A stretch of DNA of 64,000 nt from Clostridia bacterium (GCA_910575245.1 CAJTEN010000012.1:95118-159117); one strand, 5' to 3'; counted from the stretch's first letter, positions 45,000 through 54,539 are shown. Made by a program: numbers and translations. The notes: generated from the sequence alone by a model not told the origin.

Positions 45000-45521
45000 A
45001 TGGATACTTTTATCGATAAACTTGCGCAGAAGCGAAATGCGCAGGAGATGATCAGGGCAAATATGACGGCTGAAGCTGCTAAGATGGAACAGCTCCAGGG
45101 CCAGATGAAGGCCTATGATGAACTAATGCAGGAAATACGGAAGGTTAATCTGAAAACGGCAGAGAATACGGCGGAGGTCCGCAATGTTCTGAAGGAATGC
45201 ATGGAGAAGCTGGAAACCATGCAGGAGAGCGGCAGCCAGACGGAAGACAACGGAGAGGCCCTGGCGGAGATCAGGAAGCTTTTGGAACAGAAATTCCAGC
45301 AGTCCGATGACTTTATCCACAAGGAGAATGTAAGGGTATATCGTAATGTGCAGGCAGCCTTTGTCGAAGAAATGAATAAGGTGACGGAAGAAATGAAGAA
45401 CAGCCAGCCTAAGAGCGGCGGCAATAAAGCGATTGTCCTGCTCTCTGTTCTGATTTTGTTTGGCGTGATAGCGGATATCGTGCTGCAGGTATTATCGATG
45501 TGTAATTTTAAATTATTCTGA
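45000..45521 (+). CDS. Coiled-coil protein with C-terminal membrane anchor
   Basis: A 173-residue protein. Residues about 1-140 are strongly charged and heptad-like (AAKMEQLQGQMKAYDELM, EVRNVLKECMEKLETM), predicting a coiled coil. Residues about 148-168 form one membrane helix near the C-terminus (AIVLLSVLILFGVIADIVL). It is a tail-anchored type of arrangement with the coil in the cytosol. Function unknown. GGAGGAG is just upstream of the ATG. Confidence 0.7.
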   Translation: MDTFIDKLAQKRNAQEMIRANMTAEAAKMEQLQGQMKAYDELMQEIRKVNLKTAENTAEVRNVLKECMEKLETMQESGSQTEDNGEALAEIRKLLEQKFQQSDDFIHKENVRVYRNVQAAFVEEMNKVTEEMKNSQPKSGGNKAIVLLSVLILFGVIADIVLQVLSMCNFKLF

Positions 45522-45588
45522 TGGTGTTCGGGTACGGCCTGCCCGGGTATTTACAGGGGCAGCAGGCCAGATGAGGACGGAGGAAGAT

Positions 45589-46254
45589 ATGGGCAGACAG
45601 GTGTGGAAACCAGGCAATATGCTGTATCCGCTGCCGGCGGTGCTGGTCAGTGTGGCTGACAGAGAGGGAAAGACGAATTTGTTCACCGTGGCATGGGCGG
45701 GAACAGTCTGTTCTGATCCGCCCATGGTGTCTATATCCGTAAGACCTGAGCGTTATTCCTATCATATGATAGAGGAGACCGGAGAGTTTGTTATTAATCT
45801 TACAACAGAGCCGCTGGCATATGCCACGGATTACTGTGGTGTAAGGAGCGGCAGGAATGAGGACAAATGGCAGAAGATGAAATTGACACCCATCAAGGGG
45901 GAACATGTAAAGGCGCCCATGGCGGCAGAGAGTCCTGTGAACCTGGAGTGTCGGGTGACGCAGAAGATTGAGCTCGGGACGCATCATATGTTTCTGGCCA
46001 GGGTGCTGGCAGTGCATGTGGATGAACGGTATATGGATAAGAACGGCAGGTTTCATCTCGGCCGCGCCAGACCGTTAGTGTATTCTCACGGACGCTATTT
46101 CGCAACCGGCAGGGAGTTGGGTACATTCGGATTCAGCGTCAGGAAGAAGACGGAGGACGGCTGCCGCGGCAAAGGGAAGGAAAGACCGGACCGTGGCAGT
46201 ACCGGTGGACATAAAGAGAGAAGAAAGCAGAAGAAACAGCATTGGAGATTCTAA
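45589..46254 (+). CDS. Flavin reductase-like (FMN-binding split barrel) protein
   Basis: A 221-residue protein. KPGNMLYPLPAVLVSVADR, NLFTVAWAGTVCSDPPMVSI and RYSYHMIEETGEFVINL are the flavin_reduct family pattern. It should bind FMN and act as an NAD(P)H:flavin or related reductase. The last 45 residues are basic and low complexity; the end (KQKKQHWRF) is encoded by one arm of the terminator hairpin shared with dinB. The stop overlaps the dinB stop by 4 bp on the opposite strand. Confidence 0.85.
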   Translation: MGRQVWKPGNMLYPLPAVLVSVADREGKTNLFTVAWAGTVCSDPPMVSISVRPERYSYHMIEETGEFVINLTTEPLAYATDYCGVRSGRNEDKWQKMKLTPIKGEHVKAPMAAESPVNLECRVTQKIELGTHHMFLARVLAVHVDERYMDKNGRFHLGRARPLVYSHGRYFATGRELGTFGFSVRKKTEDGCRGKGKERPDRGSTGGHKERRKQKKQHWRF

Positions 46255-46268
46255 TGCTGTTTCTTCTG
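46228..46268. terminator. Bidirectional terminator hairpin inside both convergent genes
   Basis: CAGAAGAAACAGCATT (46228-46243) is perfectly complementary to AATGCTGTTTCTTCTG (46253-46268). It spans the ends of the flavin reductase and dinB coding regions, whose C-termini both read KQKKQH as a result. Confidence 0.7.
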
Positions 46269-47519
46269 TTTCGGGGAAGAGGAAGCGTTCAAAAGGCTTC
46301 CGCGGACCACTGCATCGGTTCCGTATCGCTTCCGGATGGTATCTAAAGCCTTATCCAGCTGTTTCTTCTTCTGGGAGGAAGGAGAAAGGGATCGGGCGCC
46401 GGATGGCATATGCTCTGTGGGTAAGGTTCTTGGAAGATCGAAGAGGGACATCTGTATGGGCTCCCCTTCGGGTATCAGCTTGGAAGAACGGATGCCCAAC
46501 AGGCGGACCGGCGTGCCGTCCCAGATTTCATCGAAAAGCTCGCAGGCAGTCCGATGGATGGTATCGGTTTGATTCGTCGGCGTAAGCAGTGTCATCTGGT
46601 GGGATACCTTCCGGAAGGTGCTGTATTTGATCTCGGTGCTGATCATGCCTGCAAGCTGTCCGGAGCCGCGCAGCCTGCGCGCCACAGACTCGGATAGTGA
46701 CAGCAGTACCCGGTAAGCGGTCTGCGCTTCTTCGGCATCCTGGCTTAAAGTGGTGGAGTTTCCGATTCCCTTTACTTCTGCGTGCTGTGTGGAAACCTCG
46801 GAGGAGTCGATGCCGTTGGCGTATTCCCAGAGAAGAACGCCGTGACTCTTTAAATGTGCCAGAAGAATGGAGCGGTCGGTGCAGGCCAGGTCCCCTATGG
46901 TCAGGATCTCCAGCTTGCGCAGAGTCTCCACACTGGATTGGCCGCACATAAAGAGAGAGGAGACCGGCAGGGGCCATAGCTTGTGCCGGATCTCATGAGC
47001 GTATAAGGTATGCACCAGATCAGGCTTCTTAAAATCAGAAGCCATCTTCGCCAGTACCTTGCGGTCGGATATGCCCACATTCACAGTAAATTCCAGTTCC
47101 CGTAAAACACGCTCCTTGAGCAGGTGAGCGGCAGCTTCGGGAGAAGCGTACTGTCTGCTGACCGGGGTGTAATCCATATAGCATTCATCTACGCTGACCT
47201 GCTCGATATCCGGACAGAAATCCGACAGAAGTGTCATAAGTTCACGGCTCCGGCGGTGGTACAGTTCGTGGTCCGGCGGCTCCAGTGCCAGAGAGGGACA
47301 TTTGCGCAGGGCATTGACGATGGGTTCTCCGGTCACGATACCGTAGGCCTTGGCCGGAATAGACTTGGCCAGGACTACGCCGTGCCGCTTGGCCATGTCT
47401 CCGCCGATAATCGAAGGAATGGTGCGCAGGTCAGTCTCATCTCCATTATGCAGTTTCTCCAATGCACTCCAGCTTAAGAAAGCGGAGTTGACATCTATAT
47501 GAAAAAAAATTTTGTCCAT
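46251..47519 (-). CDS. dinB: DNA polymerase IV (Y-family, DinB/UmuC-like)
   Basis: A 422-residue translesion polymerase. Metal-binding motifs FFHIDVNSAF and SVDECYMDY, the fingers region GVVLAKSIPAKAYGI, and the helix-hairpin-helix/little-finger domains follow. A beta-clamp binding peptide of the QMSLFD type is present near residue 350. The start at 47519 has AAAGGA upstream. It is expected to be damage-inducible, but no LexA box was identified. Confidence 0.92.
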   Translation of the reverse strand: MDKIFFHIDVNSAFLSWSALEKLHNGDETDLRTIPSIIGGDMAKRHGVVLAKSIPAKAYGIVTGEPIVNALRKCPSLALEPPDHELYHRRSRELMTLLSDFCPDIEQVSVDECYMDYTPVSRQYASPEAAAHLLKERVLRELEFTVNVGISDRKVLAKMASDFKKPDLVHTLYAHEIRHKLWPLPVSSLFMCGQSSVETLRKLEILTIGDLACTDRSILLAHLKSHGVLLWEYANGIDSSEVSTQHAEVKGIGNSTTLSQDAEEAQTAYRVLLSLSESVARRLRGSGQLAGMISTEIKYSTFRKVSHQMTLLTPTNQTDTIHRTACELFDEIWDGTPVRLLGIRSSKLIPEGEPIQMSLFDLPRTLPTEHMPSGARSLSPSSQKKKQLDKALDTIRKRYGTDAVVRGSLLNASSSPKQKKQH

Positions 47520-47597
47520 AAGCATTCCTTTTCTAAACTTCTATAAGTAATAATTTATAATAAAAGTGGTGCTGATGCAAGAAGTGGGTATGAGGTT

Positions 47598-47625
47598 GTA
47601 ACAGTTCAGCCCAGTTTTGCATAAT
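47598..47625 (+). repeat. Family 2 repeat, left-end fragment
   Basis: GTAACAGTTCAGCCCAG, then TTTTGCAT; it diverges after 28 bp. It lies upstream of the promoter below. Confidence 0.5.
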
Positions 47626-47627
47626 AC

Positions 47628-47656
47628 TTTACTTTTTGGGGAAATACTGCTAGAAT
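47628..47656 (+). promoter_or_regulatory. Candidate promoter of the M23 peptidase gene
   Basis: TTTACT (47628-47633) and TAGAAT (47651-47656) with a 17-bp spacer, leaving a leader of about 140 nt. Confidence 0.5.
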
Positions 47657-47799
47657 ATAGAAATGTTACATTTTTGTTACAAAATACGTGTGCCCTTTTG
47701 ACGCTGCCGGATGCCCGCAGAGGGATGCATGACCACTTATATCAGGAAAATAAAGGATAAACGACAGAAAGAAACGTGTCAGATGACAGATAAATAAAA

Positions 47800-49386
47800 A
47801 TGATGAAAATAATAAGCAGACATTATAAAAAAATGAAAATTGCATATATTAAGGTTGCGGCGTTTGCAAGCTTTGTGAGTGTGTTCTTTTTCCCAAGTTA
47901 TCAGAAGCTGGAAAGTACCGGTGATAATATCTTCACAGTGTATCTTAACGGTACACAGGTGGGTATCGTGGAGGATCCTGTGCAGGTGGACAGCTGCCTG
48001 ATCGCTGCCCGCAAGCGGCTGGCGGGGACAAGCGATGAGCTTGTGCTGGCAGACAGCAGACTGAGTTATGAAGGCAGCGAAGTGCTTTGGGGAACGGTGG
48101 ACGATCCCTCTGTGATCACCGCCAATATGACGGATGTACTGCAAAACAGTGTGAAGGAGACTCTGAACCGTTCTTATACAGTCAAGATTAACGAGTATAC
48201 GGTTAATCTTGCCAGTACACAGGAGGTGCTTGCTTTGCTGCAGGCATCCGTTAACAAGTATGACAGCGAACATGAGTACTATGTGGATCTTGTGCTGGAC
48301 GGTGACAGGGAACTCAATGTTCTGACAACGCAGATTTATTCTGCCAAAGAGCAGGAGAAAGAAGACATGGAAGCGGCAGAGGTTATGTCCAGAGCGGGAA
48401 TTGATGCGGCGCTGGATGAGATGTTCGCGGATGTGGAGCCGGCGAAGGAGAAGGATTTCTCTGATTACGAGCTGGGACTTATGTCCTTGAAGTTCGGAGA
48501 TACGGTGGAAGTAGTCGAGTCCTATCTGCAGAACTATGAACTGACTTCTCTGCAGGACGCGATAGAAGAAGTGACGAAAGAACAGGAGAAAGAGCAGATC
48601 TATGAAGTGGTATCCGGAGATACCTTATCTCAGATCGCGGAGAAGAACGGAATCCCGCTGGCTGATCTGATTGCGATGAACGAGACGATAGAGAATGAAA
48701 ATTCCACGATCCGTGTGGGAGACGAGCTTATCGTTACGGTTCCGGAACCGGAATTATCTGTGGAACGCACAGAAGAGATATATTACGAAGAAGATTATGA
48801 AGCAGAAGTAGTTTATGTGGACAATGACAGCTGGTACACGACGGAAACGAAGACGCTGCAGGAGCCTTCGGCAGGCCATCGTATTGTGGTGGCAGATGTT
48901 TCTTATCGGAATAACGAAGAGATCGGCCGGGAAATACTCAAAGAAGAAATTACTTATGAGGCAGTGCCTAAGATTGTGGAGCGCGGTACGAAGATCCCGC
49001 CGACCTATATCAAGCCGATTTCCGGAGGGCGGCAGACTTCCGGTTTCGGAAGAAGAAAAGCGCCTACCAGGGGAGCAAGCAGCTACCATAAGGGTATTGA
49101 CTGGGCAACACCTGTAGGAACGGCAGTAATGGCGTCCTCTGCGGGTACCGTTGCGAAAGCAGGCTGGGGAAGCGGATACGGTTATGTGGTCTACATTAAC
49201 CATGCAGACGGCAGACAGACCAGATATGGGCATCTGAGCAAGGTGCTGGTATCTCCCGGACAGACAGTTGCACAGGGGCAGAAGATAGCCTTGAGCGGTA
49301 ATACAGGTGTGAGCACAGGGCCTCATGTGCATTTTGAGATTCTGATCAACGGCTCACAGGTCAATCCGCTTAATTATATGAACTGA
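47800..49386 (+). CDS. M23 metallopeptidase with LysM and G5 domains
   Basis: A 528-residue exported cell-wall enzyme. One N-terminal hydrophobic segment (about 12-32) is a signal/anchor. Then a region of about 230 residues, a LysM domain (about 267-312: YEVVSGDTLSQIAEKNG, VGDELIVTVP) that binds peptidoglycan, a G5 domain (about 315-397) and a LytM/M23 domain (about 415-525) with zinc-site residues in YHKGIDW and PHVHFE. It cleaves peptide cross-links in peptidoglycan. No clear ribosome site precedes the ATG at 47800; the ATG at 47833 is an alternative. Confidence 0.9.
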   Translation: MMKIISRHYKKMKIAYIKVAAFASFVSVFFFPSYQKLESTGDNIFTVYLNGTQVGIVEDPVQVDSCLIAARKRLAGTSDELVLADSRLSYEGSEVLWGTVDDPSVITANMTDVLQNSVKETLNRSYTVKINEYTVNLASTQEVLALLQASVNKYDSEHEYYVDLVLDGDRELNVLTTQIYSAKEQEKEDMEAAEVMSRAGIDAALDEMFADVEPAKEKDFSDYELGLMSLKFGDTVEVVESYLQNYELTSLQDAIEEVTKEQEKEQIYEVVSGDTLSQIAEKNGIPLADLIAMNETIENENSTIRVGDELIVTVPEPELSVERTEEIYYEEDYEAEVVYVDNDSWYTTETKTLQEPSAGHRIVVADVSYRNNEEIGREILKEEITYEAVPKIVERGTKIPPTYIKPISGGRQTSGFGRRKAPTRGASSYHKGIDWATPVGTAVMASSAGTVAKAGWGSGYGYVVYINHADGRQTRYGHLSKVLVSPGQTVAQGQKIALSGNTGVSTGPHVHFEILINGSQVNPLNYMN

Positions 49387-49505
49387 CAAAAGGCCTGAAT
49401 TATTGTGATATTTCAGCTGTCTTCCCTATTATGAACTGCGGAAAATTTTTACTGATACGACACTGTGTGTTAGTGTGCCTGGCAGGTTTATAGTGAATCT
49501 GCCCA

Positions 49506-49533
49506 TTTACAAACGAGCAGAATATGGTATACT
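49506..49533 (+). promoter_or_regulatory. Candidate promoter of murA
   Basis: TTTACA (49506-49511) and TATACT (49528-49533) spaced by 16 bp, about 170 bp upstream of the start codon. The 319-bp gap holds no gene. Confidence 0.55.
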
Positions 49534-49705
49534 GTTACTTGATCGTTATAAAAGCGGTTTATAGAATTTTAAGATTTTATGACACGAGTGACTGTGCAGA
49601 TGTGCCACACTGTTTTCATGCTACAGCGCGGCGCAGATCTGCTTTTGATACAGATTTTGTTTAGATGAATCAGATTATATTTCGTTTATCATACAGGGGA
49701 CTAAT

Positions 49706-50998
49706 ATGGAACAATATGCGATTAAAGGTGGAAATCCGTTAGTCGGCGAGGTAGAGATTGGCGGCGCCAAGAATGCGGCACTGGCTATTCTTGCTGCAGC
49801 TATAATGACGGATGAGACCGTTGTGATAGAGAACGTACCGGATGTCAGGGATACGAATGTGCTGATACAGGCGATGGAGAGCATCGGTGTTATCATCCAC
49901 AAGCTGGACAGACATACGGTTAAGATTAATGCTTCCCAGATCAATGATCTGGTCATTGAAGATGATTATATTAAGAAGATCAGGGCATCCTATTATCTGC
50001 TGGGTGCGTTATTAGGCAAATATAAAAAAGCGGAGGTGGCGCTTCCGGGAGGCTGTAATATCGGGCTTCGTCCGATCGATCAGCATATCAAAGGATTTCG
50101 TGCATTGGGCGCTAATGTCAGGATCGAGCACGGCCTGATCATTACAGAGACGGAGAGACTGACGGGAAATCATATCTACATGGACGTGGTGTCTGTGGGG
50201 GCGACCATGAATGTGATGATGGCCGCAGTTATGGCGGATGGACAGACTGTGATTGAGAATGCGGCGAAGGAGCCCCATGTGGTGGATCTTGCCAACTTTC
50301 TGAACAGTATGGGTGCGAATATCAAGGGCGCCGGCACAGATGTAGTCAGGATCAAAGGCGTATCGAAGCTTCACGGCACGGAATACGGTATTATTCCCGA
50401 TCAGATTGAGGCGGGCACCTTTATGTTCGCGGCAGCAGTGACGAAGGGGGACGTGACGGTTAAGAATGTTATTCCCAAGCATCTGGAGTCCATCAGTGCG
50501 AAGCTGTTGGAAATCGGGTGTGAGGTGGAGGAATCTGATGACGCAGTCCGTGTGGTGGCATCGAAGCCCTTAGGGCATACCCATGTCAAGACACTTCCTT
50601 ATCCCGGATTTCCCACGGATATGCAGCCGCAGATCACGGTTACGCTGGGGTTAGCTGCCGGTACAAGCATTGTGACAGAGAGTATCTTTGAGAATCGCTT
50701 CAAATACGTGGACGAGCTGACCCGAATGGGAGCGAATATTAAAGTGGAGAGTAATACGGCAATCATAGACGGTGTAGGGAAGTACACGGGTGCGGGCATT
50801 ACGGCTCCGGATCTTCGGGCTGGTGCAGCGCTTGTTATTGCTGCTCTTTCGGCAGACGGGATTACGACCATAGACGATATTAAGTATATTGAACGCGGCT
50901 ATGAGGATTTTCATCTTAAACTGCAGGGGCTGGGAGCGCAGATTGATAAGATTGCTACGGACAGAGAACTGCAGAAGTTTAAACTTAAAGTTGGATGA
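49706..50998 (+). CDS. murA: UDP-N-acetylglucosamine 1-carboxyvinyltransferase
   Basis: A 430-residue enol-pyruvate transferase. It catalyses the first committed step of peptidoglycan synthesis, adding PEP to UDP-GlcNAc. Lys22-Asn23 in GGAKNAAL and catalytic Cys117 in LPGGCNIGLRP (the fosfomycin target) are present, as are TDMQPQ and GITAPDLRAGAAL. The sequence type suggests MurA2/MurZ or MurA1 cannot be resolved here. The upstream M23 gene makes this a cell-wall neighbourhood. Confidence 0.95.
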   Translation: MEQYAIKGGNPLVGEVEIGGAKNAALAILAAAIMTDETVVIENVPDVRDTNVLIQAMESIGVIIHKLDRHTVKINASQINDLVIEDDYIKKIRASYYLLGALLGKYKKAEVALPGGCNIGLRPIDQHIKGFRALGANVRIEHGLIITETERLTGNHIYMDVVSVGATMNVMMAAVMADGQTVIENAAKEPHVVDLANFLNSMGANIKGAGTDVVRIKGVSKLHGTEYGIIPDQIEAGTFMFAAAVTKGDVTVKNVIPKHLESISAKLLEIGCEVEESDDAVRVVASKPLGHTHVKTLPYPGFPTDMQPQITVTLGLAAGTSIVTESIFENRFKYVDELTRMGANIKVESNTAIIDGVGKYTGAGITAPDLRAGAALVIAALSADGITTIDDIKYIERGYEDFHLKLQGLGAQIDKIATDRELQKFKLKVG

Positions 50999-51039
50999 AC
51001 GAAACTACAGTGCTGTCTGCGGGATTCGTCTGGCAGTTT

Positions 51040-51130
51040 GTCCGTTGCAAAAGCTTTGCATTTGGTGCATAGTTTGTAAGAACATGTAAATTTGTCCGAT
51101 AGCGAATCTGCCCTCGCCGCAGGCGGGATA
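51040..51130 (+). repeat. Family 2 repeat, internal fragment
   Basis: AAAGCTTTGCATTTGGTGCA, GTTTGTAAGAAC, then GCGAATCTGCCCTCGCCGCA, matching interior blocks of the copies at 25317 and 29733. The ends are missing. It lies between murA and the metK promoter. Confidence 0.5.
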
Positions 51131-51140
51131 GATTTTCCTG

Positions 51141-51169
51141 TTGACATTAATGTTGGCAGGGTGTATGGT
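51141..51169 (+). promoter_or_regulatory. Sigma-A promoter of metK leader
   Basis: TTGACA (51141-51146) and TATGGT (51164-51169) with 17-bp spacing, about 60 bp upstream of the riboswitch. Confidence 0.6.
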
Positions 51170-51227
51170 ATCTACAGATATCAATAACAACTATATAAGG
51201 TTAGTTCTTGTATTAGAACGAGAGTTT

Positions 51228-51341
51228 CTCTTATTCAGAGTGGTGGAGATACATAGGATCTGTGAAGCCACGGCAACCCCTGAGAAGGAAGGTGCCAACC
51301 TGAGCGAAAGCACTGTCATAGGACAGATCGAACAATAAGAG
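51228..51341 (+). promoter_or_regulatory. SAM-I (S-box) riboswitch
   Basis: The P1 stem is CTCTTATT (51228-51235) with AATAAGAG (51334-51341). Inside, AGAGTGGTGGAG, GAAGCCACGGCAACC, GGAAGGTGCCAACCTGAGCG match the conserved S-box core and pseudoknot regions. It lies upstream of metK, the SAM synthetase, so SAM binding should favour termination at 51364 and lower SAM synthesis. Confidence 0.93.
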
Positions 51342-51363
51342 GATTTGATGATTGGCTGTCAGG

Positions 51364-51396
51364 TCCGCTTATTTCAGGTAAGCGGATTTTTTATTT
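51364..51396 (+). terminator. Riboswitch expression-platform terminator
   Basis: TCCGCTTA (51364-51371) pairs with TAAGCGGA (51379-51386), followed by TTTTTTATTTT. The 3' strand of P1 (CAATAAGAGG) lies 22 bp upstream and could form part of an antiterminator. Confidence 0.85.
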
Positions 51397-51489
51397 TCAT
51401 TTAGGAAGAGACTTTCTGTGAAATAAAAGCGGCGTGAAGTGAACTTTGGTTCCGGGTACTAAAATAAGCGAATGAAAAGGAGAAGAAAG

Positions 51490-52677
51490 ATGGAAAAGAG
51501 ATTATTTACCTCAGAATCTGTAACAGAGGGACATCCTGACAAAGTCTGTGACGCGATTTCAGATGCGATCCTGGATGCCTGCATGGAGAAAGATCCGATG
51601 AGCCGTGTTGCATGTGAGACAGCGGTGTGTACGGGATTTGTTCTGGTGACGGGGGAAATCACGACGAATGCGTATGTGGATATGCAGAAGCTTGTGCGTG
51701 ATACCGTGAAGGAGATTGGCTATACGAAGTCCGAGTATGGATTTGACGGTAATACCTGTGCCGTATTGGTAGCCATTGACGAACAGTCCGCCGATATCGC
51801 CATGGGTGTGGACAAAGCGTTGGAGGCAAAGGAAAATAAGATGACCGATGAGGAGATTGAAGCCATCGGCGCGGGTGATCAGGGTATGATGTTCGGCTAC
51901 GCTACCAACGAGACGGAAGAGTATATGCCTTATCCTATTTCTCTGGCACATAAACTTGCGCTGCAGCTTACCAAAGTGCGCAAGGACGGTACGCTGAACT
52001 ATTTAAGGCCCGACGGCAAGAGCCAGGTATCCGTGGAATATGATGAAGCCGGCAAGCCGGTAAGACTGGAGGCTGTTGTGCTGTCTACCCAGCATGATGA
52101 AGATGTAACACAGGAGCAGATTCATGAGGACATTAAGAAATACGTCTTTGATCCGGTTCTGCCGAAGGAACTGATCGATGATAATACGAAGTTCTTTATT
52201 AACCCGACAGGACGTTTCGTCATCGGTGGTCCTCATGGCGATGCAGGTCTGACAGGACGTAAGATTATTGTAGATACATATGGCGGATATGCGCGTCATG
52301 GCGGCGGTGCTTTCTCCGGTAAGGACTGCACCAAGGTGGACAGGTCGGCAGCCTACGCTGCACGTTATGTGGCGAAGAACATTGTGGCAGCCGGATTGGC
52401 TGACAAGTGCGAGATTCAGCTGTCCTATGCAATCGGCGTGGCACAGCCTACTTCAGTTATGGTAGACACGTTCGGAACAGGTAAGGTGGCTGACGAGAAA
52501 CTGGTAGATATCGTCCGTGAGAATTTTGATCTCCGTCCCGCGGGCATCATCAAGATGCTTGACCTGCGCCGCCCGATTTACAAGCAGACGGCAGCCTATG
52601 GTCATTTCGGACGTAATGATCTGGATCTTCCTTGGGAGAAGCTGGATAAGGCGGATGTCTTAAAGAAATATTTATAG
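51490..52677 (+). CDS. metK: S-adenosylmethionine synthetase
   Basis: A 395-residue enzyme joining ATP and methionine to form [30 protein letters not shown] and [16 protein letters not shown] are the MetK signatures. The start at 51490 has AAAGGAG upstream. Controlled by the SAM-I riboswitch just upstream, closing a feedback loop. Confidence 0.97.
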   Translation: MEKRLFTSESVTEGHPDKVCDAISDAILDACMEKDPMSRVACETAVCTGFVLVTGEITTNAYVDMQKLVRDTVKEIGYTKSEYGFDGNTCAVLVAIDEQSADIAMGVDKALEAKENKMTDEEIEAIGAGDQGMMFGYATNETEEYMPYPISLAHKLALQLTKVRKDGTLNYLRPDGKSQVSVEYDEAGKPVRLEAVVLSTQHDEDVTQEQIHEDIKKYVFDPVLPKELIDDNTKFFINPTGRFVIGGPHGDAGLTGRKIIVDTYGGYARHGGGAFSGKDCTKVDRSAAYAARYVAKNIVAAGLADKCEIQLSYAIGVAQPTSVMVDTFGTGKVADEKLVDIVRENFDLRPAGIIKMLDLRRPIYKQTAAYGHFGRNDLDLPWEKLDKADVLKKYL

Positions 52678-52722
52678 AATGGAAACTCATATTTTACAAT
52701 AAATTAATCGTAAAAGATAAAC

Positions 52723-52761
52723 TACCCTGCATATATTTTAGTAACAACAATATGCAGGGTA
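52723..52761 (+). terminator. Perfect 12-bp hairpin between metK and the truncated deacetylase
   Basis: TACCCTGCATAT (52723-52734) and ATATGCAGGGTA (52750-52761) form a 12-bp stem with a 15-nt loop. No T-run follows. It could end metK transcription or mask the next gene start. Confidence 0.5.
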
Positions 52762-52766
52762 ATATT

Positions 52767-53324
52767 ATGCACGAAACAAGCAAAGGGTGGAACTATAGGA
52801 TCAAGCTTGCCATGGGTGAGCTGGAAGATAAGATACAACGGGAATCTGTACATAATAAGAGAAGGGAAAGCTGGCCCAGGCAGGAGATGGTAGATGCCTG
52901 GACGGCAGAAAGGCAGCGCCAGAGAAGCAGCGGGCAGTATTGCGGCAGTACTGCACAGGAAATTGCCGTTACGAAGGAGGAAAAGAAAAGACAGAGCTTC
53001 GTCAAAAGTGTCTGCATGCAGGTGGTCAAATCTGCGGCTTTTGCGTTGGCTACGGTCGCACTGATTCAGGGAGTGAGCAGACATCTGCCGGACTCCATTA
53101 CGGTGAGCAGCTCCGTAGGAGGGAGGGAACTCCCGATTTACTGCGTGGAGACGGATAAGAAGCAGGTGGCACTCAGTTTCGATGCTGCCTGGGGGAATGA
53201 AGATACCGGACGGATTCTGGAAACGCTTAAGAAACATGATGTGAAGGTGACTTTTTTTATGACCGGCGGCTGGGTGGAGAGCTATCCGGATGACGTGAAG
53301 GCGATTCTGGCGGCAGGTGATTGA
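52767..53324 (+). pseudogene. Polysaccharide deacetylase (CE4), truncated
   Basis: A 185-residue remnant. A basic cytosolic N-terminus, a membrane helix (near 80-100), a short linker and then the start of the NodB domain: QVALSFDAAWGNEDTG and VKVTFFMTGGWVESYPD. The frame stops right after ILAAGD, where a CE4 domain would continue into the metal-binding H-x3-H motif and the second half. The active site is therefore absent. Downstream DNA is a repeat (53351-53455), so deletion or repeat insertion probably removed the C-terminus. Confidence 0.75.
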
Positions 53325-53350
53325 GTTATAATAATGACAGACGGGAAACT

Positions 53351-53455
53351 AAGGAACTGTCACGAAATAAATCAGCCATTCGGCTTGTCTAAATGCCCAT
53401 CTGCTGCATCAGATGAACATTTATCCAGCGCCGACTGACTAATTTATTTTAAGGC
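53351..53455 (+). repeat. Family 2-related palindromic repeat at a gene breakpoint
   Basis: GGAACTGTCACGAAATAAAT on the left and CTAATTTATTTTAAGGCAG on the right form arms; the interior contains ATTTATCCAGCGCCGAC, shared with the family 2 copy at 25317. It separates the truncated deacetylase from the next fragment. Confidence 0.45.
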
Positions 53456-53462
53456 AGCTTAT

Positions 53463-53678
53463 ATGTGGCAGGATCAGCCTTCCGAAGAGTGGTATAATTC
53501 CGCAAAACATACGTTTGAATGTACGAAACCGATCACTGTCCTTCATACCTATGCAATCATGCGTCTGTACGGAGACGATATCTACCGCCAGAATGTGGAC
53601 ATTCTTTATGGTCTCGCAGAGGAACTTCTGAAGGATGGCTCTTATTATGTGGTTAGTACAGAAGCCAAGGGTAACTGA
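53463..53678 (+). pseudogene. Orphan coding fragment, unknown family
   Basis: A 71-codon open frame (opens MWQDQPSEEWYNSAKHTF, ends YVVSTEAKGN) with natural-looking composition, but beginning directly at the repeat edge and without a ribosome site. It looks like the surviving part of a larger gene. I do not recognise the family. The following 53679-54005 holds only a long imperfect inverted repeat (GCCCACTTTCCCC, GGGGAAAATGGGC) and no gene. Confidence 0.4.
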
Positions 53679-54005
53679 GGATCACTTTGATGAATCCGCT
53701 TACAGACAGGAAATGTCTGGAGGATCTGATCAGGAAGGTTCAGGAGACAGCGGCCGCTCTGTACTGAGGATAGTCCATGTAGGGGCGGGCGTTTGCCGTT
53801 CATTATCCCGCCCACTTTCCCCATTCTGGCTCACGATGCAGGATCTGGCCGATAACAAGCCGGAAAGGGGAAAATGGGCAGGTGAAAATAATGCATACGT
53901 TGTAATTGGTGCCGGAGCATGTTGTGTGTCCTCTTTGTTCTGTAAATGGACCGACTTTTCACTTTTCTGATGCTTTTCTTAACCACTATACCTATTATTT
54001 AAAAG

Positions 54006-54539
54006 CTACTCTATTTTCACTGAGAACCCTTCATAGATTCCGACTGGTACATATTTGTCGAAGGAATATTCTTCCATGCTATCTTTTTCAAAATCATATA
54101 CTGTCACAAGATTTCTTTCAGGATCCACTACCCAGTATTCTCTAACACCTGCGGTCCTGTACTTAAACAGCTTCTTATAATAATCCATCTGTTTACTGCT
54201 TGGTGAAACAATTTCGATCACCCAATCCGGAGCACCATTGCATCCTTTATCCGTTATCTTATTCTTATCACAGATAACAGATATATCTGGTTCGACATAA
54301 TTTTGATCATTTTCATTCAAGAATACAGCGAAAGGAGCAGGAAATACTTCGCATGTTCCGCTATTCCGATTGATAAAATCTCTTATTTGATAATGTAAAT
54401 CAGAAACCAACCTCTGATGCCTGGTATTAGGCGGAGCCATATAATAAATCTGCCCGTCAATCAGTTCAGCACGTTCTCCATCCGGCAGCGCATAAATATC
54501 ATCTATTGTATAAATATCTCTTTTCTTCAATGCATCCAT
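54006..54539 (-). CDS. Uma2-type (DUF820) PD-(D/E)XK endonuclease
   Basis: A 177-residue protein. YTIDDIYALPDGERAELIDGQIY, the SDLHYQIRDFI helix, the core VEPDISVIC, PDWVIEIVSPSS (D and E-x-V of the nuclease motif), and YRTAGVREYWVVDPE are all family signatures. Such proteins are nuclease-like and linked with mobile DNA; the cellular role is unsettled. The start at 54539 has AGGAGGTGA upstream. It appears intact although it lies in a zone of broken genes. Confidence 0.9.
   Translation of the reverse strand: MDALKKRDIYTIDDIYALPDGERAELIDGQIYYMAPPNTRHQRLVSDLHYQIRDFINRNSGTCEVFPAPFAVFLNENDQNYVEPDISVICDKNKITDKGCNGAPDWVIEIVSPSSKQMDYYKKLFKYRTAGVREYWVVDPERNLVTVYDFEKDSMEEYSFDKYVPVGIYEGFSVKIE

Noticed and set aside
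53635..53970. A 111-codon plus-strand frame after the orphan fragment
   Set aside because: It overlaps the fragment in another frame and runs through a long inverted repeat; no family resemblance.
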